Assembly: GCA_937934685.1 (NCBI GenBank)
Contig: CALGYU010000016.1
Span: 1 to 42,364 of the forward strand
DNA: 42,364 nt
Reading direction: 5' to 3'
Source: an uncultured Acholeplasma sp.
GTDB taxonomy: Bacteria > Bacillota_I > Bacilli_A > Acholeplasmatales > Acholeplasmataceae
The first letter of the stretch is position 1, and every line of letters begins with the position of its first letter. The translations under genes and the position numbers were made by a program. This document shows, in pieces, positions 1 through 7,344 of the stretch. Under the pieces are notes generated by a model. The model saw only the letters and a program-made list of their open reading frames with translations, did no database searches and was not told where the DNA came from.

Positions 1-30
1 TTCGCTTTCGCGATTATCCTTACTCATCAT

Positions 31-49
31 CATTCAGTTTTCAAAGACT
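31..49 (-). promoter_or_regulatory. boxA-like element / pre-16S leader
   Basis: Read on the minus strand this gives AGTCTTTGAAAACTGAATG, very close to the CTTTGAAAACTGAA phrase that Firmicutes carry just upstream of 16S rRNA (boxA-type antitermination leader). Two promoters lie upstream in the same direction. The 16S gene itself would begin beyond position 1, so this is inference from the leader only. A short reading frame starting with ATG at 33 on the minus strand has no ribosome-binding site and is less likely. Confidence 0.6.
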
Positions 50-82
50 TAATTTTTTGCTTGCTCTTTTGCACGCTTAATT

Positions 83-111
83 AGTTTATCATCTATCCAA
101 ACTATTGTCAA
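83..111 (-). promoter_or_regulatory. Promoter P2 of probable rRNA operon
   Basis: On the minus strand, TTGACA (106-111) is separated by 17 bases from TAAACT (83-88), with a TGA extended -10 just before the hexamer. It is the downstream member of a tandem pair aimed at the left edge. The -35 context GTTGTTGAC is repeated at P1, as expected of duplicated rrn promoters. Confidence 0.65.
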
Positions 112-227
112 CAACTTTTTTAATTTATTTTTAAAAAGTTTTTCGACCACTTATATTATATATAATAATAAGTTTTTTTGTTGGGAAATGCTTCTAATTT
201 TGAAGCTTGCTCTCTGAAGCCTTATTC

Positions 228-256
228 ATTTTAAACCATGTTTCTTTTAAAGTCAA
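228..256 (-). promoter_or_regulatory. Promoter P1 of probable rRNA operon
   Basis: On the minus strand, TTGACT (251-256) is followed after 17 bases by TAAAAT (228-233). With P2 about 145 bases downstream it forms a tandem promoter array typical of rRNA operons. The interval between them holds an AT-rich imperfect palindrome around 150-174 and a small GCTTC/GAAGC inverted repeat near 189-206, but no gene. Positions 1-337 contain no convincing coding sequence. Confidence 0.6.
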
Positions 257-298
257 CAACTTTATTCAAATATTTTTAATTTATTTTATTTTGTTAAG

Positions 299-332
299 AA
301 AAGCGGCCTAAAATCGCTTTTTGACCGCTTTT
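299..332 (-). terminator. Terminator downstream of rseP
   Basis: A 10-bp stem (AAAAGCGGTC / GGCCGCTTTT on the minus strand, one G-U pair) with a 14-base loop lies just after the rseP stop. The trailing U tract is short (TTTTCTT), so efficiency is uncertain. Confidence 0.65.
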
Positions 333-337
333 TTCTT

Positions 338-1870
338 CTAGAATAATCTTAAAATATCGTTAAAGGTTACAAAAAGGAATAAAATCATTAATAAGATGAA
401 AACTACATTGATGATAGTATATTCAACTTTTCTGTTGATTTTCTTTCTTGTGACTGCTTCAATTCCTAAAAATAAAATTCTTCCACCATCTAAAGCTGGT
501 ATTGGTAGTAAATTTAAGACCCCAATATTGATACTTAAAAAGGCTGTAAATGAAATTAACGCAATAATTCCTTGACTGGTAATGTTACTTACCAAACTAA
601 AAATACCTACCGGACCGGATAAATCTTTGATTCCGACACTTGCTTTGGGGTTGAATAATAACCCAAGTGTTGCAAACATTTCTTGAACATTATTTTTTAT
701 ACTTAAAATTGGATTGTAAAACATATATCCAAAATCAAATTTTCTACTTGCTGCTATATTAAGACTCATCATAATTGGTGTTTGTCCTAAACTAATGATA
801 TCATTAGCGTTTAAACCTTGATATGAATCAGTTTGAAGGGTCTTTCCTGCTCTAACATAAGTCACTTGAATCTTTTCTTTTGAATTTAAGGCCTTTGCTT
901 CTGCTAGAATTTGTTCGATTGTTATATTTTCTATAACTTTATCACCAATTTTAAGCGTTGTGATGACATCTCCTTGTTCTAGCCCTAGTTTTGAAGCACG
1001 TCCAAATGCTTGTTGTACAATAATTTGATCGTTTTCATTGGTATTTACAAAAAGCCCTAATGTTTGAAGCGCAATACTTAATTTTAGTTCTTGTGTGATT
1101 TCTTGCCCATCTCTTAAAATTAGAAACCTCACTTGATTACTTTCAACCTGATTTAATTGAACATTAATGTCGTTCCAATTATTAATTGTTACTTCATTGA
1201 TTTCTAAGATTTGATCTTTAGGATTAAAATACTGATCATACCCAGCGCCAACTTTTCCTATGACATTGATGTTTTGTGGTTTACCACTAACCATCGCTAC
1301 AATTAAATATAAAAAGAAGGCTAACACAAAGTTCATCATTGGTCCTGCAACGATTGTTAAAAATCTTTGCCAAATGGTTTTGGTTTCAAAACTTCTTTCA
1401 GAAGGACTTACTTGTATTTCTTTTTGATCATCAAAAACGTATTTTGCATCTCTTAAAACCGAATAGCTTTCTTCTTGTCCTTGAAACTTGATATATAGGG
1501 GGGATAAATCTTTTCCATATAAGTCATAAGATAAAACGACCCCTTCAACATCTTTTTCTACATCTTTTGACAAAATAATGTGCGTAACTTCTTTTTGGTC
1601 ATTTAATCTAAGTCCGATGAGATTTCCTACTTTGATTAATGCATCATCAGCACTTTCTCCTGCCATACTTACATATCCACCAATTGGAATTGCTCTGACA
1701 GAGTAAGTGGTTTCTCCTTTTACTTTTTGGTAAAGAGCTGGCCCCATACCAATAGCAAACTCATGACACAAGATATTTGCTCTTTTAGCAAAAATAAAGT
1801 GTCCTAATTCATGAATCAAAATAATGATTCCTAATACGATAATAAATACAATTAAATTGAGAATAAACAT
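338..1870 (-). CDS. rseP: RIP metalloprotease (site-2 protease)
   Basis: Membrane-embedded zinc protease of the S2P/RseP (RasP) family, which cleaves transmembrane substrates such as anti-sigma factors and signal-peptide remnants. The N-terminal membrane segment contains the zinc motif HELGH at residues 20-24. A second conserved motif, PALDGGR, with the third zinc-ligand Asp, lies near the C-terminus between membrane helices. PDZ-type periplasm-facing sequence fills roughly residues 190-370. At 510 aa it is longer than usual (about 420-450); the extra residues lie around 75-150, before the second helix. It is the last gene of the rpsB-to-rseP cluster, 25 bases after cdsA, as in Bacillus apart from the missing dxr. 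The substrate is unknown. Confidence 0.95.
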   Translation of the reverse strand: MFILNLIVFIIVLGIIILIHELGHFIFAKRANILCHEFAIGMGPALYQKVKGETTYSVRAIPIGGYVSMAGESADDALIKVGNLIGLRLNDQKEVTHIILSKDVEKDVEGVVLSYDLYGKDLSPLYIKFQGQEESYSVLRDAKYVFDDQKEIQVSPSERSFETKTIWQRFLTIVAGPMMNFVLAFFLYLIVAMVSGKPQNINVIGKVGAGYDQYFNPKDQILEINEVTINNWNDINVQLNQVESNQVRFLILRDGQEITQELKLSIALQTLGLFVNTNENDQIIVQQAFGRASKLGLEQGDVITTLKIGDKVIENITIEQILAEAKALNSKEKIQVTYVRAGKTLQTDSYQGLNANDIISLGQTPIMMSLNIAASRKFDFGYMFYNPILSIKNNVQEMFATLGLLFNPKASVGIKDLSGPVGIFSLVSNITSQGIIALISFTAFLSINIGVLNLLPIPALDGGRILFLGIEAVTRKKINRKVEYTIINVVFILLMILFLFVTFNDILRLF

Positions 1871-1895
1871 AATCTTTCTCTCTTTCTATGACTGA

Positions 1896-2849
1896 TTATA
1901 TCAAAGGGAAGACGGCTTGTATTCCTAAAATGATTCCTACAAATAATATTGAGATAAATAGCACTGAATCAAATCTATCTAAAACACCACCGTGTCCAGG
2001 GAAAATATTCCCAAAATCTTTAATTTGATATGTTCTTTTTAATTTAGAGGCAACTAAGTCTCCGATTTGCGCTGCGATAGATCCAAACATGGTGATTGGA
2101 ACAACAATGAGTGCTTGTGCCGCTAAAGGAATATCTCCTAAGCTTGAGAAACCATCAAAAATAGTTTTCCAGCCGTCACTGTTTAATAATTCTCCTAAAA
2201 ATCCTGTTGAAGGGAAAATATCTCCATAGAATAAAGCAAAGCAAGAACCAATGATTGTCGCCATGATAGTCCCACCAATTGCTCCTTCCCAAGATTTCTT
2301 AGGGCTGATCTGAGGTGCCATTTTGTGCTTACCAAATGTAACGCCTATGAAATAGGCAAAGATATCTGTCATTGTACTTACTAAGACAACATAAACAATG
2401 ACTCTAACACCTAAAAATCTTAACGCAGAAAGTGAAGCTGCAGAAAACCCTACATAATGGATGATGGTTAAAGCTCTTCCAATGTCTGTTGATGAAAACT
2501 TTGGTACAAACACAAATAGTCCGAAGATGGCTACTGTAGTTAATAATAAGATAACTAAGTTGTTAACTTTCCATCCTAGTAAAGACATACTGCCATATTC
2601 TTGCCATTCTTTTCCTAAACTTAAGAAAATGTTAATAAAGGTTAATAAGGTTAGGCCAATGATGATTGTTTTACTAGTTTTTGAGATTGGTTTTTCTTTT
2701 TCAAACATTCTTAGCATTTCCCAAGCTGCTATAGCTACAAAAACGCCCATCACTATTTGAAAAATAATAAACACAAACGAGTTATTAATAACTACAATAG
2801 GTGTTAACACCAATGCTAAGATAAGTCCTGTTATGATTCTTTTTTTCAT
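1896..2849 (-). CDS. cdsA: Phosphatidate cytidylyltransferase
   Basis: Makes CDP-diacylglycerol from phosphatidic acid and CTP, the entry point for phosphatidylglycerol and cardiolipin synthesis in the membrane. The 317-aa protein has many hydrophobic helices and ends with the family signature (KKSWEG around residue 185, then PGHGGVLDRFDS near residue 285). The start ATG overlaps the uppS stop by 4 bases (ATGA), indicating translational coupling. In Bacillus dxr follows; here rseP follows directly. Confidence 0.95.
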   Translation of the reverse strand: MKKRIITGLILALVLTPIVVINNSFVFIIFQIVMGVFVAIAAWEMLRMFEKEKPISKTSKTIIIGLTLLTFINIFLSLGKEWQEYGSMSLLGWKVNNLVILLLTTVAIFGLFVFVPKFSSTDIGRALTIIHYVGFSAASLSALRFLGVRVIVYVVLVSTMTDIFAYFIGVTFGKHKMAPQISPKKSWEGAIGGTIMATIIGSCFALFYGDIFPSTGFLGELLNSDGWKTIFDGFSSLGDIPLAAQALIVVPITMFGSIAAQIGDLVASKLKRTYQIKDFGNIFPGHGGVLDRFDSVLFISILFVGIILGIQAVFPLI

Positions 2850-3520
2850 TCTTTTATACCACCAAATCTACGGTTTCTCTTTGAATATTGTTTCACTGCT
2901 TTGTATAATTCTTTTTTATTAAAGGCTGGCCAATGCTTTTTTGTAAAATAAAATTCTGCATATGCATTTTGCCACAATAAGAAATTAGAAAGTCTTTGTT
3001 CACCACTGGTTCTAATTAATAAGTCTACTGGTTCTTGGATCATTAGATTTTTCTCTAATTCTTCTTTGGTTACTTCTTTCATTTTTGATATCGCTGTTAA
3101 TATTTCATCATAAGATCCATAATCAGCGGCTACAATCAAGTTTAACCCTTGATTCTGAGCTGTTTTCTTTTCAATTTCTGCCATGGTTTGAATCAACTCT
3201 TTTGGCATACGGTCTTTTCTTCCTATGAAATTAATTTTGATGTTTGATTCTATAATTGCTTTTTTATGTTCTTCAATCATTTCGATTGGCTTTGTCATTA
3301 AAAAATCAATTTCTTCTTGAGGTCTGTTCCAGTTTTCGGTACTAAACGCATAAACTGTCAACATGTTGATACCTAGTTTATCGGCCTCAACCGCTATTTT
3401 AGCAACATTTAATCCGCCGTAATAATGTCCCACAGATCTTTTTAAGCCTCTTTTTTTAGCCCAACGGCCGTTACCATCCATGATGATGGCTAGATGTTTT
3501 GGTACTTTTTTAATTTTCAT
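2846..3520 (-). CDS. uppS: Isoprenyl (undecaprenyl) diphosphate synthase
   Basis: cis-Prenyltransferase that extends farnesyl diphosphate with isopentenyl diphosphate to a polyprenyl diphosphate. The N-terminal IIMDGNGRWAKKRG motif carries the catalytic Asp and diphosphate-binding residues, and the C-terminal RTSGEQRLSNFLLWQ-type motif is present. At 224 aa it is slightly shorter than typical (about 240-250). If the host lacks a wall, the product may serve glycan or lipid carriers rather than peptidoglycan; that is inference. The ATG has an AGGTGA ribosome-binding site. A TATAAT at 3546-3551 between the upstream terminator and the gene suggests its own promoter, though no clear -35 is seen. 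Confidence 0.93.
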   Translation of the reverse strand: MKIKKVPKHLAIIMDGNGRWAKKRGLKRSVGHYYGGLNVAKIAVEADKLGINMLTVYAFSTENWNRPQEEIDFLMTKPIEMIEEHKKAIIESNIKINFIGRKDRMPKELIQTMAEIEKKTAQNQGLNLIVAADYGSYDEILTAISKMKEVTKEELEKNLMIQEPVDLLIRTSGEQRLSNFLLWQNAYAEFYFTKKHWPAFNKKELYKAVKQYSKRNRRFGGIKE

Positions 3521-3600
3521 CGTTTCATCACCTATCTAATTCCATATTATACATGAATTTATCTTTTTTTTATATTAAATATAACTTAAAGTCTTCATTA

Positions 3601-3632
3601 AAAAAAGTTATGACCTTAATCATAACTTTTTT
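3601..3632 (-). terminator. Terminator after the small membrane protein gene
   Basis: A 13-bp perfect stem (six A, then GTTATGA, paired with TCATAAC and six T) with a 6-base loop. It is symmetric, so it works on either strand, but it sits just downstream of the 3646-3867 gene. It would separate the rpsB/tsf side from uppS-cdsA-rseP. Confidence 0.85.
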
Positions 3633-3645
3633 ATCTTTTATCTCT

Positions 3646-3867
3646 TTATGCAAGAACTGAGATTTCGTTTGAAATAATTGTAGTAACTAAATCGATGATC
3701 CAAAAGATAAATCCGAAGAAAATACATAAGATACCCATAATTAAAACTGTACTATCTTTTTTATCTAATCCTTTAACAATTCTGTATATTGCAGAAATTG
3801 GCCATCCCAAGATAAGTTGTAAAATGATTTTTACAATCCATGGTAAGTTGTCATACGCTTTTGTCAT
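3646..3867 (-). CDS. Small two-helix membrane protein, unknown function
   Basis: A 73-aa protein with a short polar N-terminus, a first hydrophobic segment around residues 9-27 (WIVKIILQLILGWPISAIY), a basic loop (VKGLDKKDS) and a second hydrophobic segment around 41-65. Small proteins of this shape occur in Firmicutes, but I cannot name a function. It has a good AAGGAG ribosome-binding site and lies 44 bases after frr on the same strand, followed by a strong terminator. It is an insertion in the otherwise conserved frr-uppS order. Confidence 0.7.
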   Translation of the reverse strand: MTKAYDNLPWIVKIILQLILGWPISAIYRIVKGLDKKDSTVLIMGILCIFFGFIFWIIDLVTTIISNEISVLA

Positions 3868-3911
3868 AACAGTAAATCTCCTTTTCTTTTTTTTATATTT
3901 ATATTTTACTA

Positions 3912-4466
3912 CTAAATGGTTAATAATTCATCTGATTTGATTTTTGTTTCTTCTTCTATTCTTTTAACAAACTTATCCGTTAGTTTTTGAACATCTTCTA
4001 GATATCCTTTTTCTGCGTCTTCTGTTAAGCCTAGTTTTTTGATTTGATCATTTCCATCGCGTCGCACATTTCTAATGGCAACCTTTGAATGTTCAGCTGC
4101 TTTATCAACTTCTTTAATTAACTCACGTCTTCTTTGCTCTGTTGGTTGTGGGAATACTAATCTAATTCCTACACCATCGTTTTGTGGGGTTACCCCTAAT
4201 TGTGAAGCTAAAATTGCGTGTTCAATAACAGTCAGTAAACTACTGTCATATGGTTTGATGTACAATTGGTTAGATTCAACTAAACTGATAGAAGCAACTT
4301 GTTTCAGTGCAGTGTCCGCACCATAATAGCTTACATTGATTCTATCTAAAATTGTTGGGTTTGCACGTCCTGTTCTAATGTTTGAAAATTCTTTAATTGT
4401 AGATTCAATGGTTTTTTCCATTTTTTCTTCAATTTCCATTATCACTAAATTAGCTTGTTCAGTCAT
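3912..4466 (-). CDS. frr: Ribosome recycling factor
   Basis: Splits post-termination ribosomes together with EF-G. The 184-aa length and the conserved stretch FSNIRTGRANP (residues about 27-37), plus the C-terminal long coiled-coil helix with RRELIKEV and RNVRRDGND, are diagnostic. The ATG overlaps the pyrH stop by 4 bases, so the two are translationally coupled. Order pyrH-frr is as in Bacillus. Confidence 0.96.
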   Translation of the reverse strand: MTEQANLVIMEIEEKMEKTIESTIKEFSNIRTGRANPTILDRINVSYYGADTALKQVASISLVESNQLYIKPYDSSLLTVIEHAILASQLGVTPQNDGVGIRLVFPQPTEQRRRELIKEVDKAAEHSKVAIRNVRRDGNDQIKKLGLTEDAEKGYLEDVQKLTDKFVKRIEEETKIKSDELLTI

Positions 4467-5182
4467 TTTATTTCCTCCGTTGTTACTATGGTTCCAATTT
4501 TTTCTTTTTTAATCGCCTTGGCCATGTTTCCATGTTGATTCATGTTAAAGACTAAAATATCAATGTTGTTTTCTCTACATAATGAAGCTGCAGTGGAATC
4601 CATAACTTCTAGTTTATCGTTTAAAATACGATCATGTGTTAATCTTTCAAGTAAGACTGCGTCGCTGTGTTTTCTTGGGTCTTTGTCGTATACCCCTTCA
4701 ACGTTATTTTTAGCCATTAAAATAGCTTCCATATTTAATTCTGCTGCGCGTAATGCTGCTGCAGTATCTGTTGAAAAATATGGAGATCCTGTTCCACCAG
4801 CTAAAATGATGACTCTACCTTTGTCTAAATGTCTTAAGGCTCTTCTTCTGATATAAGGCTCTGCTACAGATGCCATCGGCAATGCTGTCATTACTCTGGT
4901 TGCTGTTCCGATACTTTCTAAAGCGTCTTGTAGGGCTAAAGCATTCATGATTGTTCCAAGCATGCCCATGTAGTCAGCTTGTGCACGGTCCATACCTAGC
5001 TCTTCGCCAGTTTTTCCGCGCCATAAATTTCCCGCACCAACTACAATTGCAATATCTACACCTAATAGTTTGATATCTTGTATTTCTTTTGCTATTTTAT
5101 AAACAGTTTGAGGATCAATCCCATGTACTGACGTACCTTTGAGAGCTTCACCACTCAATTTTAAGAGCACTCTTTTATACAT
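4463..5182 (-). CDS. pyrH: UMP kinase
   Basis: Hexameric bacterial UMP kinase of the amino-acid-kinase fold, UMP + ATP to UDP + ADP. Visible motifs are LKLSGEAL at the N-terminus, VVGAGNLWRG (residues about 47-56) and GGTGSPYFSTDTAAALRA (about 129-146). The 239-aa length is normal. It lies between tsf and frr, 26 bases after tsf, with a GGAGG ribosome-binding site. Confidence 0.96.
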   Translation of the reverse strand: MYKRVLLKLSGEALKGTSVHGIDPQTVYKIAKEIQDIKLLGVDIAIVVGAGNLWRGKTGEELGMDRAQADYMGMLGTIMNALALQDALESIGTATRVMTALPMASVAEPYIRRRALRHLDKGRVIILAGGTGSPYFSTDTAAALRAAELNMEAILMAKNNVEGVYDKDPRKHSDAVLLERLTHDRILNDKLEVMDSTAASLCRENNIDILVFNMNQHGNMAKAIKKEKIGTIVTTEEIK

Positions 5183-5208
5183 TGTAAAACCTCCAGTAAA
5201 GTTATTTG

Positions 5209-6084
5209 TTATTTTTTAAGTTGAGCTGCTACTTCTTCAGCGAAGTTTTCTTCTCTCTTTTCAATACCTTCTCCAACTTCTAATCTTACATAGCTTAAAA
5301 TTTCGTTGTTATTGTTTTTTAAGTATTGGCTTACTTTTAAATCTGGGTCTTTTACAAATGGTTGATCTACTAAACAAATTTCTTGTAAGAATTTGTTTAA
5401 TCTTCCTTGGATCATTTTTTCTACGATGTTTGCTGGTTTTCCTTCAGCTAATGCTTGTTCTGTTAAAACGTGTTTTTCTCTTTCAAGCGTTTCTGCATCT
5501 ACTTGTGTTTGGTCTAAGAATCTAGGATTACTTGCCGCTACATGCATTGCGATGTCTCTTGCTAATTCATCGTTTTCTTTATTTAATACTGTAACAACAG
5601 AAATACGTCCACCCATGTGTTTGTATGCACCAAATCCTTGTCCGTCTGCTTTAGTTAATCTTTGCACACGTCTTAAAGTGATTTTTTCTCCGATGGTTGC
5701 TGTTGCATCAGCTAATATTAATGAAATTGTTTTTCCGTTTGATACTAATTCTAAAGCTTCTTCTGTGTTGGTTGCTTTAGAGTTTAATATGATTTGTCCT
5801 ACTGTGTCTAATAATTCTATGAATTGTGCGTTTTTTGCAACAAAGTCTGTTTCTGAGTTTAATTCATATAAAACAGCTTCGTTTCCTGAAATAACATAAT
5901 TTGTTAATCCTTCTGCCGCAATTCTGTCTGCTTTTTTAGCAGCTTGAGCAATTCCTCTTTCTCTTAAATAATCAATTGCTAATTCAATATCACCATTGGT
6001 TGCTTCTAATGCTTTTTTACAATCAAGCATTCCAGCCCCTGTTTTATCTCTTAATTCTTTTACCATTTTTGCAGTAACTACCAT
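5209..6084 (-). CDS. tsf: Elongation factor Ts
   Basis: Guanine-nucleotide exchange factor for EF-Tu. The N-terminal UBA-like domain is clear ([25 protein letters not shown], given here as its start [19 protein letters not shown]), and the Tsf core motif with TDFVAKN lies around residues 79-85. The protein is 291 aa, a normal length. It has a strong AGGAGG ribosome-binding site and its own promoter (6117-6145), separated from rpsB by a hairpin terminator, so S2 and EF-Ts can be expressed unequally. Confidence 0.96.
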   Translation of the reverse strand: MVVTAKMVKELRDKTGAGMLDCKKALEATNGDIELAIDYLRERGIAQAAKKADRIAAEGLTNYVISGNEAVLYELNSETDFVAKNAQFIELLDTVGQIILNSKATNTEEALELVSNGKTISLILADATATIGEKITLRRVQRLTKADGQGFGAYKHMGGRISVVTVLNKENDELARDIAMHVAASNPRFLDQTQVDAETLEREKHVLTEQALAEGKPANIVEKMIQGRLNKFLQEICLVDQPFVKDPDLKVSQYLKNNNNEILSYVRLEVGEGIEKREENFAEEVAAQLKK

Positions 6085-6116
6085 TTTTATATCCTCCTTG
6101 TGTTTACATCAAATAT

Positions 6117-6145
6117 ATTATACTTTAATTTAACTTTATTGTAAA
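6117..6145 (-). promoter_or_regulatory. Promoter of tsf-pyrH-frr
   Basis: On the minus strand, TTTACA (6140-6145), a 17-base spacer and a perfect TATAAT (6117-6122) lie between the rpsB terminator and the tsf ribosome-binding site. The -35 overlaps the U tract of that terminator. Confidence 0.75.
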
Positions 6146-6170
6146 TAAAAGGGATGTCTTAGCATCCCTT
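6141..6170 (-). terminator. Terminator/attenuator between rpsB and tsf
   Basis: An 8-bp perfect stem AAGGGATG / CATCCCTT with a 6-base loop, followed on the minus strand by TTTATTTA, begins 5 bases after the rpsB stop. The U tract is interrupted, so read-through into tsf is possible. Confidence 0.75.
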
Positions 6171-6174
6171 GATC

Positions 6175-7191
6175 TTACTTAGCTTCTTTTAATAATTCAA
6201 TAAGTTCAGCTTTTCTAAGTGTTGAATATCCTTTTAATTCACGACTTTTTGCTAAGTCTCTTAATTCAGCGACTGTCATTGCATCGTAATCAACTGTTTC
6301 AACTTTTGCTTTTTTAGGAGCTTTAGTTTCTTTTTTAGGTGCTTCTTCAACTACTTTTTCTTCTTTAACTTCTTTTACTTCTTTTCTTACAGGTTTTTCT
6401 GTTCTATTTTCTTTAAATTCTTTATGTTCTCTTGGTTCTTTATATTCTCTAGGTGCTCTTTTAGGTGCTGGTTTTGCTGAAGCTTCTTCGTCTTCAAATT
6501 TTTCAACTACTCCACCATTTGCTTCGATAACAGCATTTGCCATTACCCATGAAACTAGTTTAACTGCACGGATAGCATCATCGTTAGCTGGAATAACATG
6601 GTCAACTAAATCTGGATCACAGTTTGTATCTACGATACCGAATACTTTGATTCCTAATTTACGTGCTTCAGCCACTGCAATTTCTTCTTTACGTGGATCT
6701 ACTACAAACAATGCTTGTGGAATATCTTTCATATCTTTAATTCCACCTAAGAATTTTTCTAAACGATCACGTTTACGTAATAATTGAGCAACTTCTTTTT
6801 TAGGTAATTTTGCCCAAATTCCGTCTTCTTCTTGTTTGTATAAATCATGTAATAATTTAATACGACGACGAATAGTTCTAAAGTTTGTTAAAGTTCCACC
6901 TAACCATCTGTGATCAACATAATATTGTCCAGAACGGATAGCTTCTTCTTTTACTGCTTCTTGAGCTTGTTTTTTCGTACCTACGAATAAAACACTTCCA
7001 CCATCAGCAACGATTTGGAATAATGCTTGGTAAGCCTTTTCGATTTCTTCTGCCGTTTTTTTCAAGTCAATGATATGAATACCATTTCTTGAAGTAAAAA
7101 TGTATGGAGCCATTTTTGGGTTCCATCTTCTTGTCGCGTGTCCGAAATGAACACCTGACTCTAGTAATTGTTTCATTGAAACTACTGCCAT
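6175..7191 (-). CDS. rpsB: 30S ribosomal protein S2 with C-terminal SAP/Rho-N-like tail
   Basis: Residues 1 to about 230 are a standard S2 ([50 protein letters not shown]). Beyond the normal end the protein continues for about 105 residues. First comes a highly charged, Lys/Glu/Pro-rich linker (about 235-295), then a compact segment (about 298-338, containing [19 protein letters not shown] and [12 protein letters not shown]). That segment has the helix-extended-loop-helix pattern of SAP or Rho N-terminal domains, which bind nucleic acids. Total 338 aa against about 240-260 for ordinary S2. The start has an AAGGAG site and is preceded by a structured leader. Confidence 0.93.
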   Translation of the reverse strand: MAVVSMKQLLESGVHFGHATRRWNPKMAPYIFTSRNGIHIIDLKKTAEEIEKAYQALFQIVADGGSVLFVGTKKQAQEAVKEEAIRSGQYYVDHRWLGGTLTNFRTIRRRIKLLHDLYKQEEDGIWAKLPKKEVAQLLRKRDRLEKFLGGIKDMKDIPQALFVVDPRKEEIAVAEARKLGIKVFGIVDTNCDPDLVDHVIPANDDAIRAVKLVSWVMANAVIEANGGVVEKFEDEEASAKPAPKRAPREYKEPREHKEFKENRTEKPVRKEVKEVKEEKVVEEAPKKETKAPKKAKVETVDYDAMTVAELRDLAKSRELKGYSTLRKAELIELLKEAK

Positions 7192-7223
7192 AATTTTATT
7201 TCTCCTTTTGTTTTTTTAACCTC

Positions 7224-7282
7224 TGTAAGACTTGGAAAAACCCACCTTTTATTCAGGCACTTGAGTTTTTAAACATCTTACA
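7224..7282 (-). promoter_or_regulatory. Structured 5' leader of rpsB (candidate S2 autoregulation)
   Basis: The transcript from the rpsB promoter has a leader of about 100 bases containing two nested helices: TGTAAGA (7276-7282 arm) with TCTTACA (7224-7230 arm), and inside it AAAAAC with GTTTTT (7265-7270 and 7236-7241). The inner loop contains short CCT/AGG complementarity. Ribosomal-protein leaders in Firmicutes commonly bind their own product. That S2 binds here is inference; I see no sequence match to a named leader family. Confidence 0.45.
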
Positions 7283-7306
7283 TGTGTTTTCTTATTAGCC
7301 TTTATA

Positions 7307-7335
7307 AATATATCATAAACTAAATGAAATTTCAA
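7307..7335 (-). promoter_or_regulatory. Promoter of rpsB
   Basis: On the minus strand, TTGAAA (7330-7335), a 17-base spacer and TATATT (7307-7312), preceded by TGA (extended -10). It lies between the stop of the NUDIX/dUTPase gene and rpsB. Confidence 0.75.
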
Positions 7336-7344
7336 TCATTTTAT

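Noticed and set aside
1..33. Start of a minus-strand protein running off the left edge (ATG at 33)
   Set aside because: No ribosome-binding site, and the sequence ahead is a pre-16S-type leader behind tandem promoters. Cannot be fully excluded without the neighbouring sequence.
150..174. AT-rich near-palindrome between the two left-edge promoters as an origin or operator
   Set aside because: Only A/T alternation, no DnaA-box-like repeats nearby and no dnaA/dnaN genes; insufficient for any call.
5393..5899. 168-aa plus-strand open frame
   Set aside because: Lies wholly antisense to tsf, has Ser/Cys/Phe-rich low-complexity translation, no ribosome-binding site; a shadow of the real gene.
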